In this document: piece by piece, positions 21,260 through 33,540 of the stretch
Position numbering within the stretch: the stretch's first letter is position 1
Layout: each line of letters starts with the position of its first letter
Origin: Zelopaecilomyces penicillatus
Taxonomy: Eukaryota > Ascomycota > Sordariomycetes > Hypocreales > Pseudodiploosporaceae
Direction of reading: 5' to 3'
Assembly (NCBI GenBank): GCA_005765155.1
Contig: VCCP01000002.1
Coordinates: 5,270,001 to 5,334,000, forward strand
Length of the DNA: 64,000 nt
Translations under genes and position numbers: made by a program
Notes under the pieces: model-generated
Told to the model about the DNA's origin: nothing
The model's database searches: none
Seen by the model: the letters and a program-made list of their open reading frames with translations, nothing else

Positions 21260-23164
21260 TCATGCCGCACTCTGCTCCCTTTTCTCACCAGACAGCCCCT
21301 CCTGTTGAGGGGAGATGTGCCGACTTCGTGTTAGGAAAAGTGAGGCAACAGTGTAGAGAGCACCAGCAGCCATCACCATGATCCAGATATTGCTAATGGT
21401 CTCAACAATGACATCCACACACCTATCCCGTACCTCCTGGGTTACAGACTGTAGGACTTGGCTCTTGGCTCCCGCTATCGCTGCGCGGATTTCGCTGTCC
21501 GAGAAACCATACCCTGCCAAAGCTTTTTGAAGGCCTGCAAAAGTCTTTGTCTGGAAGATGGCGCTGGCGACTGCAAGAGCAATGACCTGGGACTGGCCCT
21601 GCGAAATGTTGAGAAATTGAATCATTTCGGCGGCTCTGTTAGGCTTGACTAGCATGTTTCCGACAGCATATCCCGCCTGGGAAGTTGTCATGCCCAGTCC
21701 TAAAAGAACCGTGTAACCGTAGATGTTGGCGGCTGATGTGTCTCTTCGAACGGTATACATCAAAGCTGCCCCAATCACCAGGAAGATGCCGCTCGCCGTA
21801 TACCATACAATATGGTAGCCAGTGCGCCCCATCATAGCACCACAGACGAGTGTTGTCACGACATAGACGCAGACGAAGGGGAGGAGGCGAATGGCAGCCT
21901 GTGTCCCGCTATCTCCATCAACGAATAGGAAATAAAGGGGAATGTAGTATACAGAGACAAATAGGGCGGCTCCACCAGATGCCATGCAAATGAACAATAA
22001 GATTGGCTGGGTGCTGCAAAGAAGATCGCAGGGGAAAAGCCTATCAGCTTTAGTCGTAAGGAATGAATAGTATTGCGTGACGCAAAAAGCGATTAAGAAA
22101 AGGCCAGTGATGACGAAAAGGGCGATAATGCGACCATCGTTCCACGGCCAAACTGCTCCGCCAAATGCGAATGCTACGACGAAGCACGAATATAGTCCTG
22201 CTGTGAGAACAGTACCAACCCAGTCGATCGACTTAACTTTATCCCACACAGGAACGTCTGGTTTCACTGGTACCGATGGCATCATGAATATGTGGACTGG
22301 GCTAAGAATGGCGAAAATGAGCAAGTTGATATAGAAAGCCTAAGTAGGTCACAGAGTCAGTACAGTTGCCTAAACATCTCAATTCTTCTTTCTGCCCGAA
22401 ACTCACCCATCGCCATGTGGCGGCACTATCGGCTAATGTGCCTCCAACAATGGGTCCCAGAATACAGCCACCGCCGTATACAAAACCCGTCAAGCCTATG
22501 TAGAACGGCTGATCCTTGGGCGAGGATAGACGTGTAGTCAGATTTAGAGTTCTATAATAACAAATCAGAACCGATGAAGGACAAAATTAAAGATTTGAGA
22601 TTAAAGAAGCAAACCAAGAGAGGCCAAATGAAGGGAGAGCATTGAACAATCGACGTACCCGAGATACATTCCAGCACCTCCCATTCCGGCCCAAACACGG
22701 CCGACGATCATCGCGTTCATTGTCGGGGCGGCACCACACAGAGCGCTGGCCGCGGAGAACATCGTCAAGCAAGTGATAAATATCCACTTGCTATCAAAGA
22801 TGCCGTATGCTTTCCCCAATGGAAGCGTGGCAACAATGGATCCAAGCGCAAAGCCCACGCCTAGCCATCCCAGCTGGGTCACATTATCGTAGGTCTCCGA
22901 AATGGCTCCTTGAATATCGGCCACGATGGTGGTATCTAGCCCGTAGAGGATATTGGCCAAGTAGATGCTGGCAAAAATGAGAACACGTCGAAAACCCTGT
23001 ACAGACTCATAGTCACGCGGCGGTTCATCGGTCTCTGTTGCCTCACTGCTGGCAGTGTTTTGCTGTGGATGGTTGACCTGATGCGGCGAGCTAGCCTGAG
23101 AGTTGAAGGCGTCTGTTTGATTTGGAACCCACACCGTGGATTCATCCTGGTTTGACGAGCCCAT
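21260..23164 (-). CDS. MFS transporter, DHA2 drug/H+ antiporter type (cluster exporter)
   Basis: Proton-driven export of small molecules across the plasma membrane. Exons 22659-23164, 22407-22551 and 21260-22339 join in frame and give 576 aa. After a Ser/Gln-rich cytosolic N-terminus (about 55 aa) come many hydrophobic helices; spacing fits 14. The family motifs are visible: FASIYLANILYGLDTTIVAD in helix 1, GRVWAGMGGAGMY, and antiporter motif C as GCILGPIVGGTLADSATW-like at the end of exon 2. Such DHA2 pumps are common partners of secondary-metabolite clusters, where they export the product and protect the producer. The neighbours (Zn2Cys6 regulator, oxidoreductases, NRPS-like gene) support that role. 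No lesion in the frame. Substrate unknown. Confidence 0.9.
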
Positions 23165-23976
23165 TGTAAAAAGCTGGGTAAGTTGATGCACAATAGAATA
23201 TCTCTCTTCGACACAAAGGTAGTTGGTGCTCTACCACCGGGACCTGGGTCTTTAACAGTATTTGTACCCGTTCCGGGATGGAACATTGTGTTAATGGCAC
23301 GCTTGGACTCTGAGTCAAATGTACATGGCCATGGCCATGGCCCGTTGCAAATCATAAGCTCTGGAGGATGCATCTCTGGGATTATGACCATGGGTGAGCA
23401 ATACGTACTAGGTAATGTAACCCAGCCGCTTGTAGAATGGACGGCAATTCCATCAATCTTTGACGACAGTGATTTCTAAGCCAGATGCCGTTAGAACTTG
23501 CATCACTTTTTCTTTTGTTGTGTGTCTCTGAATTTGCAACCAGGATGTGTAAGCCTAGCCCGATTTAAGTGGTCCGCCCTGCTCCACTGATAGACAGCTC
23601 CGTAAACTCCTTTGGGAGACTGGGTTGACAGAATTGATTCATCGGACGTGCGGCCCCATAAAACTCCTGGAACTCCGAGCTAACTGGGGGAATGAGTTTC
23701 TTGTTGTCGTGCTCAAATGCTAACGGTAAACAGCCCAGTGTTGTTGGCTCAGCTTATAATGAAATTTGAACCACACAGGAAGCAACTAGTCGTCGCTGAC
23801 AGATACCTAGCTTGTACCATCTGCAGTATCCCGATCTGATGGAATGTTTCAGGCGATTCGATAGAGTTCGGGAGGTGACCTGTTGTTTGGCAGGCTAGTG
23901 AGTGCTGCGACTACTGATTGCATTAATGAAAGCTTTGATTCCATCTTTTTCGCAGCGGTATCGGCTTAGTTGACAG
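23165..23976. other. Intergenic region: exporter promoter and 3' flank of regulator
   Basis: Holds the MFS promoter. Contains three CATGGC units in tandem at 23324-23341, and several CGG/CCG trinucleotides of the kind Zn2Cys6 proteins bind. None forms a clear spaced pair. Confidence 0.4.
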
Positions 23977-26405
23977 CTAATCTGGTCCAAAAATGTAGCT
24001 ACTCGTAAACTCATCAAGATATGAATCCATTGATTGAAATGAGTGATCAACAGAAAAGGCGACATCCATCGTGCCAGCCAATACGTCCTGCAACCCTGCG
24101 CCGTCAAATGCGCCTTGCGAAATTGAGAATGCCGAATAGCCAGCCACTTCTCCACTCAAACTCTGCAATTGAGCGAAGTCTTCAATAGGCCATGTCTGAT
24201 TTGAAGGTGCTTGAGACGAGCTACTCACAGCGACAGGCGGATGTCTCTGAAATAACACATCTGCTTTCTCAGCCAGCCCTTTGGCAACCCTGGCTGCCCT
24301 GATACCGGAGGCAAAATGTTTTCCGAAGACTTCGAACGCCTGGATAGCCATATCAATGGTGATGCGCACTCTAGACGATTGAGGTGAGAATGGATGGGCG
24401 AAGAAAAACCCAAAGAGGGTGATGGCACTGTTCCATTGCCATTGAAAAGCCTCGTGCCATCCATCGAGCAGGGCTGTCTTGTCCAAGGCCCGATGTATTA
24501 TCCGCGTCATGGTAATTGCGTGGGCCACGCATGCCGTGACACCTTCCGTCGTTGCAGGAAGAGGATGGACCACCGTGAACGAAACAAGTGGACGATAGAG
24601 AATTATGCAGAGATTGTGGTATAACAACTCTAGGAATATCCGCTGTCGTTGCAGCCAAAGTGGTGCAAATAATTCTTCGGTTGATATATCAGTTTCGTCA
24701 TTTGAAAGAGCCTCTCCACCATCTTTTCTCTTATTCTTCAGTGCTTCTGGCACATTTTGGACCCATGAATGTAGACTTTCCATTCGCTTCTTGAGAAACG
24801 AAGCACAACACTCCAGACTATCGAGGTCTTCGTAGAGATCCTGGCTGCGTGAGGTATTCAGAATGCGAGTGCATTCCTTGTAGAACCCAACATAAACATG
24901 ACGTGCAGAAAGAAGGAGCTTCACGCTCTGAACAGTATAAGTAAGCCAGGTCACGTTCCCACCCGCAAGGCAAGCATACCCTGAACTTATAGCCAGCTGG
25001 TGATCATCGGCAGGTAGTGAACACGTAGTTTCGTACAGAAGCACTGCCCATGGCCGGCCTAGCTTAATGGAGCTCTTACTCTCCAAGATAAAGAGAGTCC
25101 ACCACAGTCGTTTGCGCAATTCAGCCTCCGGTCGTGGGATTTGCTCGGGGGGCTCCATATGAAGGCCCAAGATGTGAGCTGTTCTTGTAGCCATGGCCAA
25201 GGTACTATGAGCCATGTTCTGTAAGGATGCATTGCAGAGGTATATGACGGAGAAAATATGGCATTGGAGAGTTGATATCATGGGACTTTCCAACTCGGAT
25301 ACAATGAGAGCCTGGCATCTCTGGTAGTGACAACGACCTGCCCTGGTAGTCCTCTTGGTATCCATATCAGGTCCACTTCTGCTAGCGCCGCCAGCATCAA
25401 GCTGTATGCATAAGGCGAGAATGATATCTACCAAGGCTGAAGACTTTCGCGTTTGACGATTGGTCCACAGTGACTTGTAGAGCTCTTTGAAACCTGTCTC
25501 ATCCAGAATCTGAAAGGCGCAGTGATAGGACTGCCAGAAAAAACCGAGAAAATATTCTTCCTGCATCGCGCTGAGATAGACGCCCGAACTCACACCGGGT
25601 GGCTCTAATTGCTTGTTTGAGCATGCTGTGTCGCTGGGATCCCCACCGGCATCTTCTGCTGTGAAAAGATTGCTCGATGGGCTAAAATGGATGGCGTGAT
25701 GTGCGGGTGGATGCTCTAAGAACTTGGCCAGGTGTGAGGTCATGCGACTGATGTAGTAGAAGAGTGATGATGGTCCAAACCATTGCTTCTGAGGCATTTG
25801 CCCATTGCCAAGATAGAGACCCCAGAGGGCTTTTTTGCTCGGCTCATCATCTACAGTATCCTCTTCACCAATCTCGTCGTTTTTATTTAGCCTATTGTCA
25901 ATCAAGCTAGGTCTACACGTCCCGGCATTTGCAGGTGTTGTTGCCGTTGAGCAAGACATTGCAGATTGTGATGGCATTTGGGCAGTGAAGGCAGTGCCAT
26001 CGTGGCCCCTGCTTCCAACCTCATGCTCCAGCTCCCGAACGCGGCGCTTCAAACGTTCTATCTCGCTAAACGAAAAACGTTAACGAGTGTTACACGATAC
26101 GAGCAGATGGTGAACTCAGATATTAGATCCACACACCGAAACGCCTGGGGCAGGGTGCGAATCTCGCCCGCCCCAGATGTGTTACACTGGCCGCCCCTGT
26201 TTCTGCAATTGCGGCACGGTTGCTCATTGTCGCACTTGATACGGTGTACACGGCACCAATCGCAGGCCCGACTCACCTGCCTGCGCTTCGAGCGAGACTG
26301 GACCGGGCATGTCTGATCGGTGCTTGAAGTGATCCCTACTACCATGGCCGAGGTGGAAGAAGGGGAATATGTTTCGTGGATCGTGATCATCCCCCCTGTG
26401 GCCAT
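23977..26405 (-). CDS. Zn2Cys6 fungal-specific transcription factor (likely cluster regulator)
   Basis: Exons 26137-26405 and 23977-26065 (donor GTGTGT, acceptor TTTAG, phase 2) give 785 aa. The binuclear zinc cluster is SRACDWCRVHRIKCDNEQPC plus RNCRNRGGQC; Cys48, 51, 58, 64, 67 and 74 have the canonical 2-6-5-2-6 spacing. A basic coiled coil (IERLKRRVRELEHEV) follows for dimerisation. The middle holds the fungal transcription-factor domain, with NASLQNMAHSTLAMATRTAH, LGLHMEPPEQIPRPEAELRK and RLWWTLFILESKSSIKLGRP. It would bind CGG-containing sites as a dimer. It lies between the exporter and the GMC gene, so local regulation is the natural inference. The frame is intact. Confidence 0.92.
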
Positions 26406-27397
26406 TACTTGGACTGTTGTGGCGCCCTGGTCTCAATCTCCCAGAAAGGGGTGCTGATCTTGCGAACTTGACTTTGTCGGCCGTCACCCTTGGAAGCTGG
26501 GCCGGCGCAGGGTATATATTGCCTTCTGATAAAAGCTGTCATGACATGTGAAATCATTCTGCCGTGCCGAGAAGGCCATGACTTGGAGAAGTTCGAGGTT
26601 GTTGGCGCTCCGGATCTCAAAGCCAGCATCGACGGAGAATTAGTAAATACGTGCCCGAGCGGTGTCGATTGCCGGCCCTCGTAGGCAGCATCACCACTAT
26701 TAATGCCCGAATTCTTCCTCTGCTATAAACTTTGAATATCGTGGCGTACAGGAAGGAAGCTGGGGTGGTCCCTAGGTCATGTTTTGTTTGAGACCCGATA
26801 CCATGGCCAGCTGATGCTGTTTGTTAAATGAAGACAAGGAAGGGTGAGTGAATAATGTTTTACCAAGTGCATGAGCCTAAAAGGGCTTTAGCGGAGAAAT
26901 GGTGCTCACCATCCGTGTCGGTGCTAAAGATTAGCGCTTCACTGTCCTAGACACCTGAAGAAGCCTACAAAATACAGCAGCCTGTGTTCAGGTTGGGACA
27001 AGCAAGAGTAGGTTCACCGAATCAATTACGCAAACGGCGAGGTAGATGTTGTGTCCTCTCACACAACCACTGTCTATCAACGCCACCTTCGTCGATAATG
27101 GGCAAATACTCAAGATATCCCCAAGCTCCATGCATTTAGAAGTCAATGGCAGCCTCCAGTGCGTTAGGCAAACGCCGTCTGCGTGGTGGCGCATCCATTG
27201 ATATCCGATTCGATGAAGGCTTCGGAAACTCATGAATCGGCATGCGAGCATTCGTGGAGGACAAACGTATGATATGGAGCAGCCCATTGCTTCAGACGTA
27301 TGGGAACTGCTAGATCTCAGCTCCTCTGTCTACTGAGCTTCTATGAGTCGGGAGTCATCTATATGCTAATGCTTTCATTGTCATTTCTCACAGCAAA
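26406..27397. other. Divergent promoter region between regulator and GMC genes
   Basis: About 1 kb shared by the minus-strand Zn2Cys6 gene and the plus-strand GMC gene. Short frames inside (for example on the minus strand at 26988-27287) show no domain. Contains the TATA-like element listed separately. Confidence 0.45.
26513..26520 (-). promoter_or_regulatory. TATA-like element of the regulator gene
   Basis: AATATATA on the minus strand, about 110 bp before the ATG of the Zn2Cys6 gene, a plausible core-promoter position. Position and composition only. Confidence 0.25.
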
Positions 27398-29428
27398 ATG
27401 ATGTTTTCAACAGGTTTTACAAGATGCAATCTACTGATGGTGAATTTTAGTGCGTTTGCGATCGCCGCTCCCCATCTACTAAGGGTTCAAGCGAATCCAC
27501 ATCGACTACTGGGCTCGTCTTTTGGCATCCCAGGCGACAATGCGACTTTTGACTATGTTGTAATTGGAGGAGGAACGGCCGGCCTGACAGTAGCGACTCG
27601 CCTGGCAGAGCAGCAGAGCGGCAGCGTGGCGATCATTGAAGCCGGTAGCTTCTACGAGATTGGCAATGGTAACCTGAGCCAAATACCGGCTTATGACGGT
27701 GCGTTTGCTGGCAAGAGCAAGGATGATTGGCAGCCCTTGGTGGACTGGGGATACATCACATCGCCTCAGTTGGTGAGTACTCTGCTTGCTATGACTTTCA
27801 AGACCGAAAGTCAGTTGATTTGCTTCTAACCTCGCCTTTAGTATGCAGACGGTATAGAGATGCATTATACTCGTGGCAAATGTCTGGGTGGCAGCTCGGC
27901 ACGAAACTACATGGCATATCAGAGAGGCACCAAAGGATCTCACCAACTATGGGCTGAAGCTGTAGGAGACCAGGACTACTCCTTTGAGAAGATGTTCCCT
28001 TATTATCAGAAGAGTATTCGGTTTGTGCCCCCTAATATGAACTTGAGATTCGCCAACTCTACTCCCCAATATGACACAGCCATTATGGATGATGGCGGTG
28101 GCCCTCTCTCGGTCACATTTCCAAACTATGTACAAGGATTTGCCTCATGGGCAACAGCTGCTTTTCTATCTATGGGGATACAGATTATTCGCGGATTTCA
28201 AAGTGGCTCGCTCCTAGGACAATCTTACTCCATGACTACCATCAACGCAACCACCATGACGCGAGACTCCTCCGAGACTTCGTTTATGCGCAGGGCATTA
28301 GACTATCCAAATTTCATGATATATCAATCAACCATGGCAAAGATTGTGTTTTCCAGCAATAAAAGAGCGAATGTAGTGATTGTTGAAACTCAGGGGAGGA
28401 GATATACTCTTGAAGCGACTCGAGAGGTCATCATCTCAGCAGGCGTCTTTGGCTCACCACAGCTGCTTCTCGTTTCTGGTGTTGGTCCAGCCGAGACATT
28501 ACGAAATTTGGGCATACCAGTTATTGCAGACCGGCCAGGTGTTGGGCAGAATATGCAGGATCACATCTCTTTTGACCCTTCATACCGTGTTAATGCGCCA
28601 ACAATGTCAGCTCTCCAAGATGCTTCATTCGCTACTGCAGCCAAAGAGTTCAACGACAATGCCTCGGGAATGCTCACCAATCCTACTTCAGATATCCTAG
28701 CTTGGGAGAAGATTCCCGAGCAGCTTCGTAAGAGTTTGTCCAGCGAAATATTGCGAGCCTTGAATGAATACCCAGCCGACTGGCCTGAGCTTGAGTTCAT
28801 TGCAAAGGGCACATATCTTGGCTACCAGTTCAAGCCCCGTGGTGGCGATCCTCGCGATGGTTACAACTACGCTTCGGTAGCTGTTGTGCCATGTACACCA
28901 CGGTCTCGTGGGAATCTGACAATCACATCTGCTGACAATTCGATACCCCCAACGATTAACCCAAACTATTTCTCAGACAAGGCTGATATGGAGATTGCCA
29001 TTGCGGGCTACAAACACGTTCGCCAGTTTTAGAACTCTACAGTGCTAAAGCCGTTTCTCGTTGGTACAGGAGAGGCATTTCCTGGACTGAACATCGCTAC
29101 TGACGCGCAGCTGGAGAAAATTATCAAGCAAAGTTTCAACAGCATATCCCATGCCGCATGTACATACAAAATGGGTCGTCCGAGCGATCCTTCAGCGGTA
29201 GTCGACTCCCATGGCAGGGTCCACGGTGTCCAAGGCTTGAGAGTGGTGGATGCCTCCATTTTGCCATTCTTACCTCCAGGGCATCCTATGGCTACAATTT
29301 GTATGTTTGTTTACTTTCTATCCCCTCATATTGTTAACTGCTCTTTGTCAAAAGTCTATCTAACAAGGCCATGGGCAGATGCCATTGCCGAGAAACTCGC
29401 ATGTAACATCTCGGGCAATTGTGGATGA
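27398..29428 (+). pseudogene. GMC oxidoreductase (FAD-dependent) with in-frame TAG at codon 522
   Basis: Glucose-methanol-choline family: FAD enzyme oxidising an alcohol, in clusters often an aryl or polyketide alcohol. Exons 27398-27772, 27842-29300 and 29355-29428 would give 635 aa. The FAD fold is FDYVVIGGGTAGLTVATRLA at about 51-70; then CLGGSSARNYMAYQRGT and REVIISAGVFGSPQLLLVSG (PROSITE-type GMC signature 2). A TAG at 29030-29032 interrupts HVRQF-stop-NSTVLKPFLVG. The same frame continues with SHAACTYKMGRPSD (active-site His562) and LPPGHPMATI (second His606). The truncated protein would lack both catalytic residues. A G-to-A change in TGG is the simplest origin, but Gln or Tyr codons are possible. 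The N-terminus is weakly hydrophobic and may be a signal peptide. A sequence error is the main alternative. Confidence 0.85.
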
Positions 29429-30006
29429 GGCCTTTGCCATGTGACAGGGAAGGTGGCTCTCTAGTCCTGAAATCATTTTTTTTGAAGAGAAGCTTCAATG
29501 TTTCTCAGTTGACACAAGATACCAAGCCCGTCGTAGTCTCAAGTGATTGTGGCACACTATCGGATCGCGAAGACAACACGAGGTGGGGCTGGACAAACTA
29601 CAATGAAGAAATTGTCTAGGCCACAGCACGTTCTTCGGTCGATAGGGTATATTATTCAGACATCAGACTATTCGTCTCCTTCCATCTGCCATGATTTTCG
29701 AACTAGTCACAAGCAAGCTCATATGGAATATTCACAGCATCATTCAACACCCACTCAAAGCTGCGTACGTGCTCTTCTTCTTAATTCAAAGCGGTCTAAC
29801 ACAGCATCAATACCCCTGACTGTCTTACGTTACTGGAGACTGTCATATCAGACTTTACTAGCTCTGCATATACGGCGACTGTTGCAAAGATCGGCCAATC
29901 TGATATTTTTCAATACGAGATAATCAGAACAAGCGCCGTCATTGGACTCATTCAGAGAACTCTACATGAATCGGTGACACAAATACAGAGCATGACTGAT
30001 TCAGTA
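29429..30006. other. Intergenic region, convergent 3' ends
   Basis: 3' flanks of the GMC and aldo-keto reductase genes. No supported gene. Confidence 0.5.
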
Positions 30007-31271
30007 CTATGTCAAAGGCTGAGTATCGCGCACTAAACCTCCCATGAGCTTCTCAGCTACCCTCGTTCCATGCACCTCGGAATGTTCAATAATGCTTCGG
30101 ATGTGCTTTTCCTCATCATCAGTCAAACTGACACTATTGGCTGCCCAGTTATCTTCCAAATATTCTATCCTCTTGGTACCAGGAATAGGGAAAACGCCGT
30201 CCTGCTTCATTATCCAAGCCAACGTCAGCTGGCCGCATGTACAACCCTTCCGGTCAGCTATGGCCTTCAGCTCATCGACCAAGCGGAGATTGAGAGGCAA
30301 ATTCTGTGCCGAGAACCGGGGGATCGATCGTCTGAAGTCCAAGGGTTCGAAGTCATCAATCGAATTGTATTGTCGGGTAAGCATTCCTCGGCCAAGAGGT
30401 GAGTAAGCCACAATGGCGATACCTAACTCGCGGCAAGTCCGGGCCAAATGAACATCCGGTCTTTCTATATCCATAGAATACGGACTGTATTCAATCTGGT
30501 ATGCATGAATGTGGTGGATTCTGCATGCTCGCCGAAGGGTGTCCGCTCCACATTCGCTCAGCCCCAAATATCGCACTTTTCCTGATCTGTGAAAATAATA
30601 TGCTTTAGTTAAATCTTGAGTGAATGACAAAACATGGGGTATCAAAACACACTCAACAAATTCCTTCATAGTCTTCACAATGACTTCGACGGGAATGTCC
30701 CCACTGAAACGATGACTTTTGACAAGTTAGAAGAACATTCATCCATCTTAACCAAGTGCTTACCAATACAAAAGGTCGATGTAATCTGTTTTAAGGCGTC
30801 TCAAGCTGTTTGAAACAGCGGCTCGGATATGATGAGGCTCGTTATTGATCTCGCGGCCACCATCTGGCGTGACGAGGTTCCCAAATTTGGTGGCCAAGAA
30901 TATCTACAAAATAACTAAGTAAGTCCAGAGTTAATCAGAAATAACAGGAAGCCAAACCTCATTTCGCCTGCCTGTCCGTTGGAACCATTCACCTAAAAGT
31001 TCTTCACTGTCACCGTACAGCGCGGCCGAGTCCCAATGTATGCATCCAATCTCGTGAGCTCGATCAAGAAATCTCAGTCGCTCGTCGTCTGGGGGCGGTG
31101 TTCCATAGAATGCTGGAAACTTGTAAGCCAAACGTATAATACCATGCTATTCCATAATGAGCACTCACAGCTCAACCCCATCAAACCTAATCCAAGTACT
31201 GGAATGAGGGGGCCATCCCGGCCTAGCTGCTGTTTAGGCACAACCACCTTGAGGTCTGAAGGCTGCGGCAT
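30007..31271 (-). CDS. Aldo/keto reductase
   Basis: NADPH-dependent reduction of an aldehyde or ketone, or the reverse. Five exons (31169-31271, 30958-31112, 30764-30903, 30653-30715, 30007-30586) join in frame to 346 aa. The AKR tetrad is recognisable: Asp62 and Tyr67 in WDSAALYGDSEELLGEWF, Lys92 in FLATKFGNL, His134 in LLYCHRFSGDIPVE. The N-terminal signature is PLIPVLGLGLMGLSSFYG. Later, SGKVRYLGLSECGADTLRRA, YSPYSMDIERPD and the cofactor-binding FPIPGTKRIEYLEDNWAA are the usual (beta/alpha)8-barrel segments of the AKR8/AKR13 type. No lesion. In the cluster it could reduce the aldehyde released by the NRPS-like reductase or act on the GMC product. The first ATG is at 31271. Confidence 0.92.
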
Positions 31272-31717
31272 TGAGTCTCTTGAGAAATACAACGGTTATT
31301 GACAAGTTTCCTTCACAGGTAGAATACTGTGTTTGAGTTGGTGTTGAGATTTCCTTTGCGCGAGGTGTGCCTTCGGATAGGAGCCGTGTGAAGCAAAGAC
31401 CTTTGTTTGTTGACGGATGTTTAAAGTTGAACCACACTAAAATGCTTGAGAATTGTAGGAATTTAGACACTGGCTTGCAATCAATCACACTCGCAAAATA
31501 TGTGAGTGTTGTCTTCAAATGAAGTTTAATCACTGGGCAGATGATACCCGACACAGTCAACCAAGGTGCTATGTCCACCAGAGGATTAACAAGGCAGAAA
31601 AGAAACGACAATCACGGCTTCCAGCATAAGAGGTAATCTATGCACAGTACTAGTTCTGGTAAATTTTAGAAGGTATCTATGGCGCAGCTGCACCTTATCC
31701 GTCTGTTAGCTGCCCAC
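31272..31717. other. Promoter region of the aldo/keto reductase gene
   Basis: Spacer between two minus-strand cluster genes. No other feature seen. Confidence 0.45.
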
Positions 31718-32624
31718 TCATGGACATTTGCCAAGACAAGAACAACCTGGCACAGAGCCTGCCATCACTTCCCCAACAGCTGGACTTCGCCATTTAATCA
31801 GAGTGAGGCCATCGAAAACAGGAAGCAGAAGAACATCAATCCTGCTGTCATTCTTGCAGAACGTGTTGAATCTGCGCAAAGCCTTGCCATTCTCAATCCA
31901 GTACTGCCTGGCCTTGTCGCAGAGGATCGGATTGGAGTCCATCGAGATGGTCATGCCACGAGCGAATACTAATTCGAAAACATACGTGTTAGTGTAACAA
32001 TCCTAAGGGTTCGATCAGCATGACAGCACTAAGGAGTCAGCTTCTCAACTTACTGTTGTCACACAGAATCATCCCATTGGGAGAAAGCAGCTTTGCGTCA
32101 AGAATGTGTCGGACATAGCCCTCGTATCCGTCTTTATTCGCATCGACGAAGATGAGCTCAAAGCTCCCACTCATGCTCTTCAGACTCTCCTCTGCTGGCC
32201 CCTCAATCAGCGTCACTCGGTCGTGTAACCCATACCTTTCGAGTGTCTGTCGTGAGGCAGCAATCATCTGGGCGTCCAGCTCCAGGGTAATGATTTCTGC
32301 CTTGGTTTGATGTGTGCCCTCGTACCACCCCAAGGCACTATAACCGGTGTAGCAACCAATTTCCAAGACTGTGGAAGACATTGCCACGTCAGCTCCATCA
32401 ATTGCCACTTCGTATATCTTTCTTTTGATCAGGAGCTACCGGTGAGACTTACTGCGCTTGGGTTTTAGCAACTCCGCAAGGAACATCATCGTAGCCCCCT
32501 GCAGCGGAGACGACATCTTGTCGGCGTCATCAAACGAGTCTACTGTCGAGTCCTACAACCCATTCATTCGAGAGGTGACGCTTCGAGAGTTCCTTGTACA
32601 GTAGGCATTGACCTTTTCTGCCAT
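31718..32624 (-). pseudogene. O-methyltransferase (caffeoyl-CoA OMT type) with in-frame TAG at codon 24
   Basis: SAM-dependent methylation of a hydroxyl, typically phenolic. Exons 32453-32624, 32054-32368 and 31718-31968 are in phase and would encode 245 aa. The SAM-binding segment is KRILEIGCYTGYSALGWYEG; then EIITLELDAQMIAASR, RVTLIEGPAEESL, FELIFVDANKDGYEGYVRHI and MILCDNIFARGM, all standard for PF01596. The end is DVLLLPVFDGLTLIKWRSPA. In exon 1 the frame opened by ATG 32624 (MAEKVNAYCTRNS) meets TAG at 32553-32555, then continues DSTVDSFDDADKMSSPLQGA. Starting at Met37 (32516) would give a 209-aa protein without the N-terminal helix. A short first exon that I missed, or compensating indels, are alternatives, so the lesion is less certain than the gene. 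Confidence 0.8.
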
Positions 32625-33540
32625 TTCAGACTTCTCGGAAGCTGTGGCATTAGCATAGTGACTTGTGTGTGAGGCACAGGTTTTTGCGAGACACTGACAC
32701 TCACATTAAACGACAGAACGCTGCTTAGCATTTTCAACAAGATGCTGGGAATCTTCGGATAGAAAACTAATGAGTCAATAACTTTGGACTATGAAGAGTT
32801 CTGGGCTAGATGACTTGAGAAAATGACAGTTCAGCTTTATAAGTAGCCAGCACCGGGTATAAATGAAGGCTACGATGCCAACCGAACAAGCCTCATTCCA
32901 AGATCGCAGTGACGATCTTCACAAGACCGAGTTCGGCATGTACAACATTTGGTGGAATCAATTTTACCTCAGCCATGACCAAGCTGAGAGGCTGAGAATG
33001 ATGAGGCATCCAATGCTTTCCATTAGAGGCGCTTTGCGCCAGCAACGGTGAAAGAGATGCCGATATCTAGTCACACATCGTGCTCTAACTCACAAGGCAA
33101 TCGCATAAGGAATTGCCATCACGTGTAGCCATATGCATGCATACCTGATTCAATACGACATTGAATATCGGGCAGTTCATGTCAGATTTCCCGAATGAAG
33201 CTTAAGATACGGAAGTTCGGCAGAACATACGACAGGTGTCGGGCCGAAATATGCTTCTGAAATGTTGATGAAGTCATCGTTCCAATAAACACCTGAAATG
33301 AATTCAAAGACACATGAGAGAATCAGCACATGAACTCTCTGTATGGTACCCTCGTGCCATTCGATCTTGACCATTTCTGAACAGCAAGTTCAACGTTTGC
33401 CACCCCTACAACGTTTCCAACATTCTCAGCATAAACTAGAGCAAGCTTTCCAAGCGATCTATACCCCTTTAACGCGGTCCTGATTTTCATTTAGTCTTAA
33501 GTTTAATTCACGATTAAAATTGAAAAGACCAACATCCCAG
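32625..33540. other. Divergent promoter region between OMT and NRPS-like genes
   Basis: About 0.9 kb. Contains CTTTATAAGTAGC near 32836 and GGTATAAATG near 32857, both TATA-like. A 62-codon frame (32863-33051, plus) and a 65-codon frame (33177-33374, minus) match nothing I recognise and are not called genes. Confidence 0.45.

Noticed and set aside
26988..27287. 99-codon minus-strand frame between regulator and GMC genes
   Set aside because: No domain and no conserved start context; located in a divergent promoter.
32863..33374. Two small frames between the OMT and NRPS-like genes
   Set aside because: 62 and 65 codons, no recognisable domain and no matching splice partners. Treated as promoter sequence.
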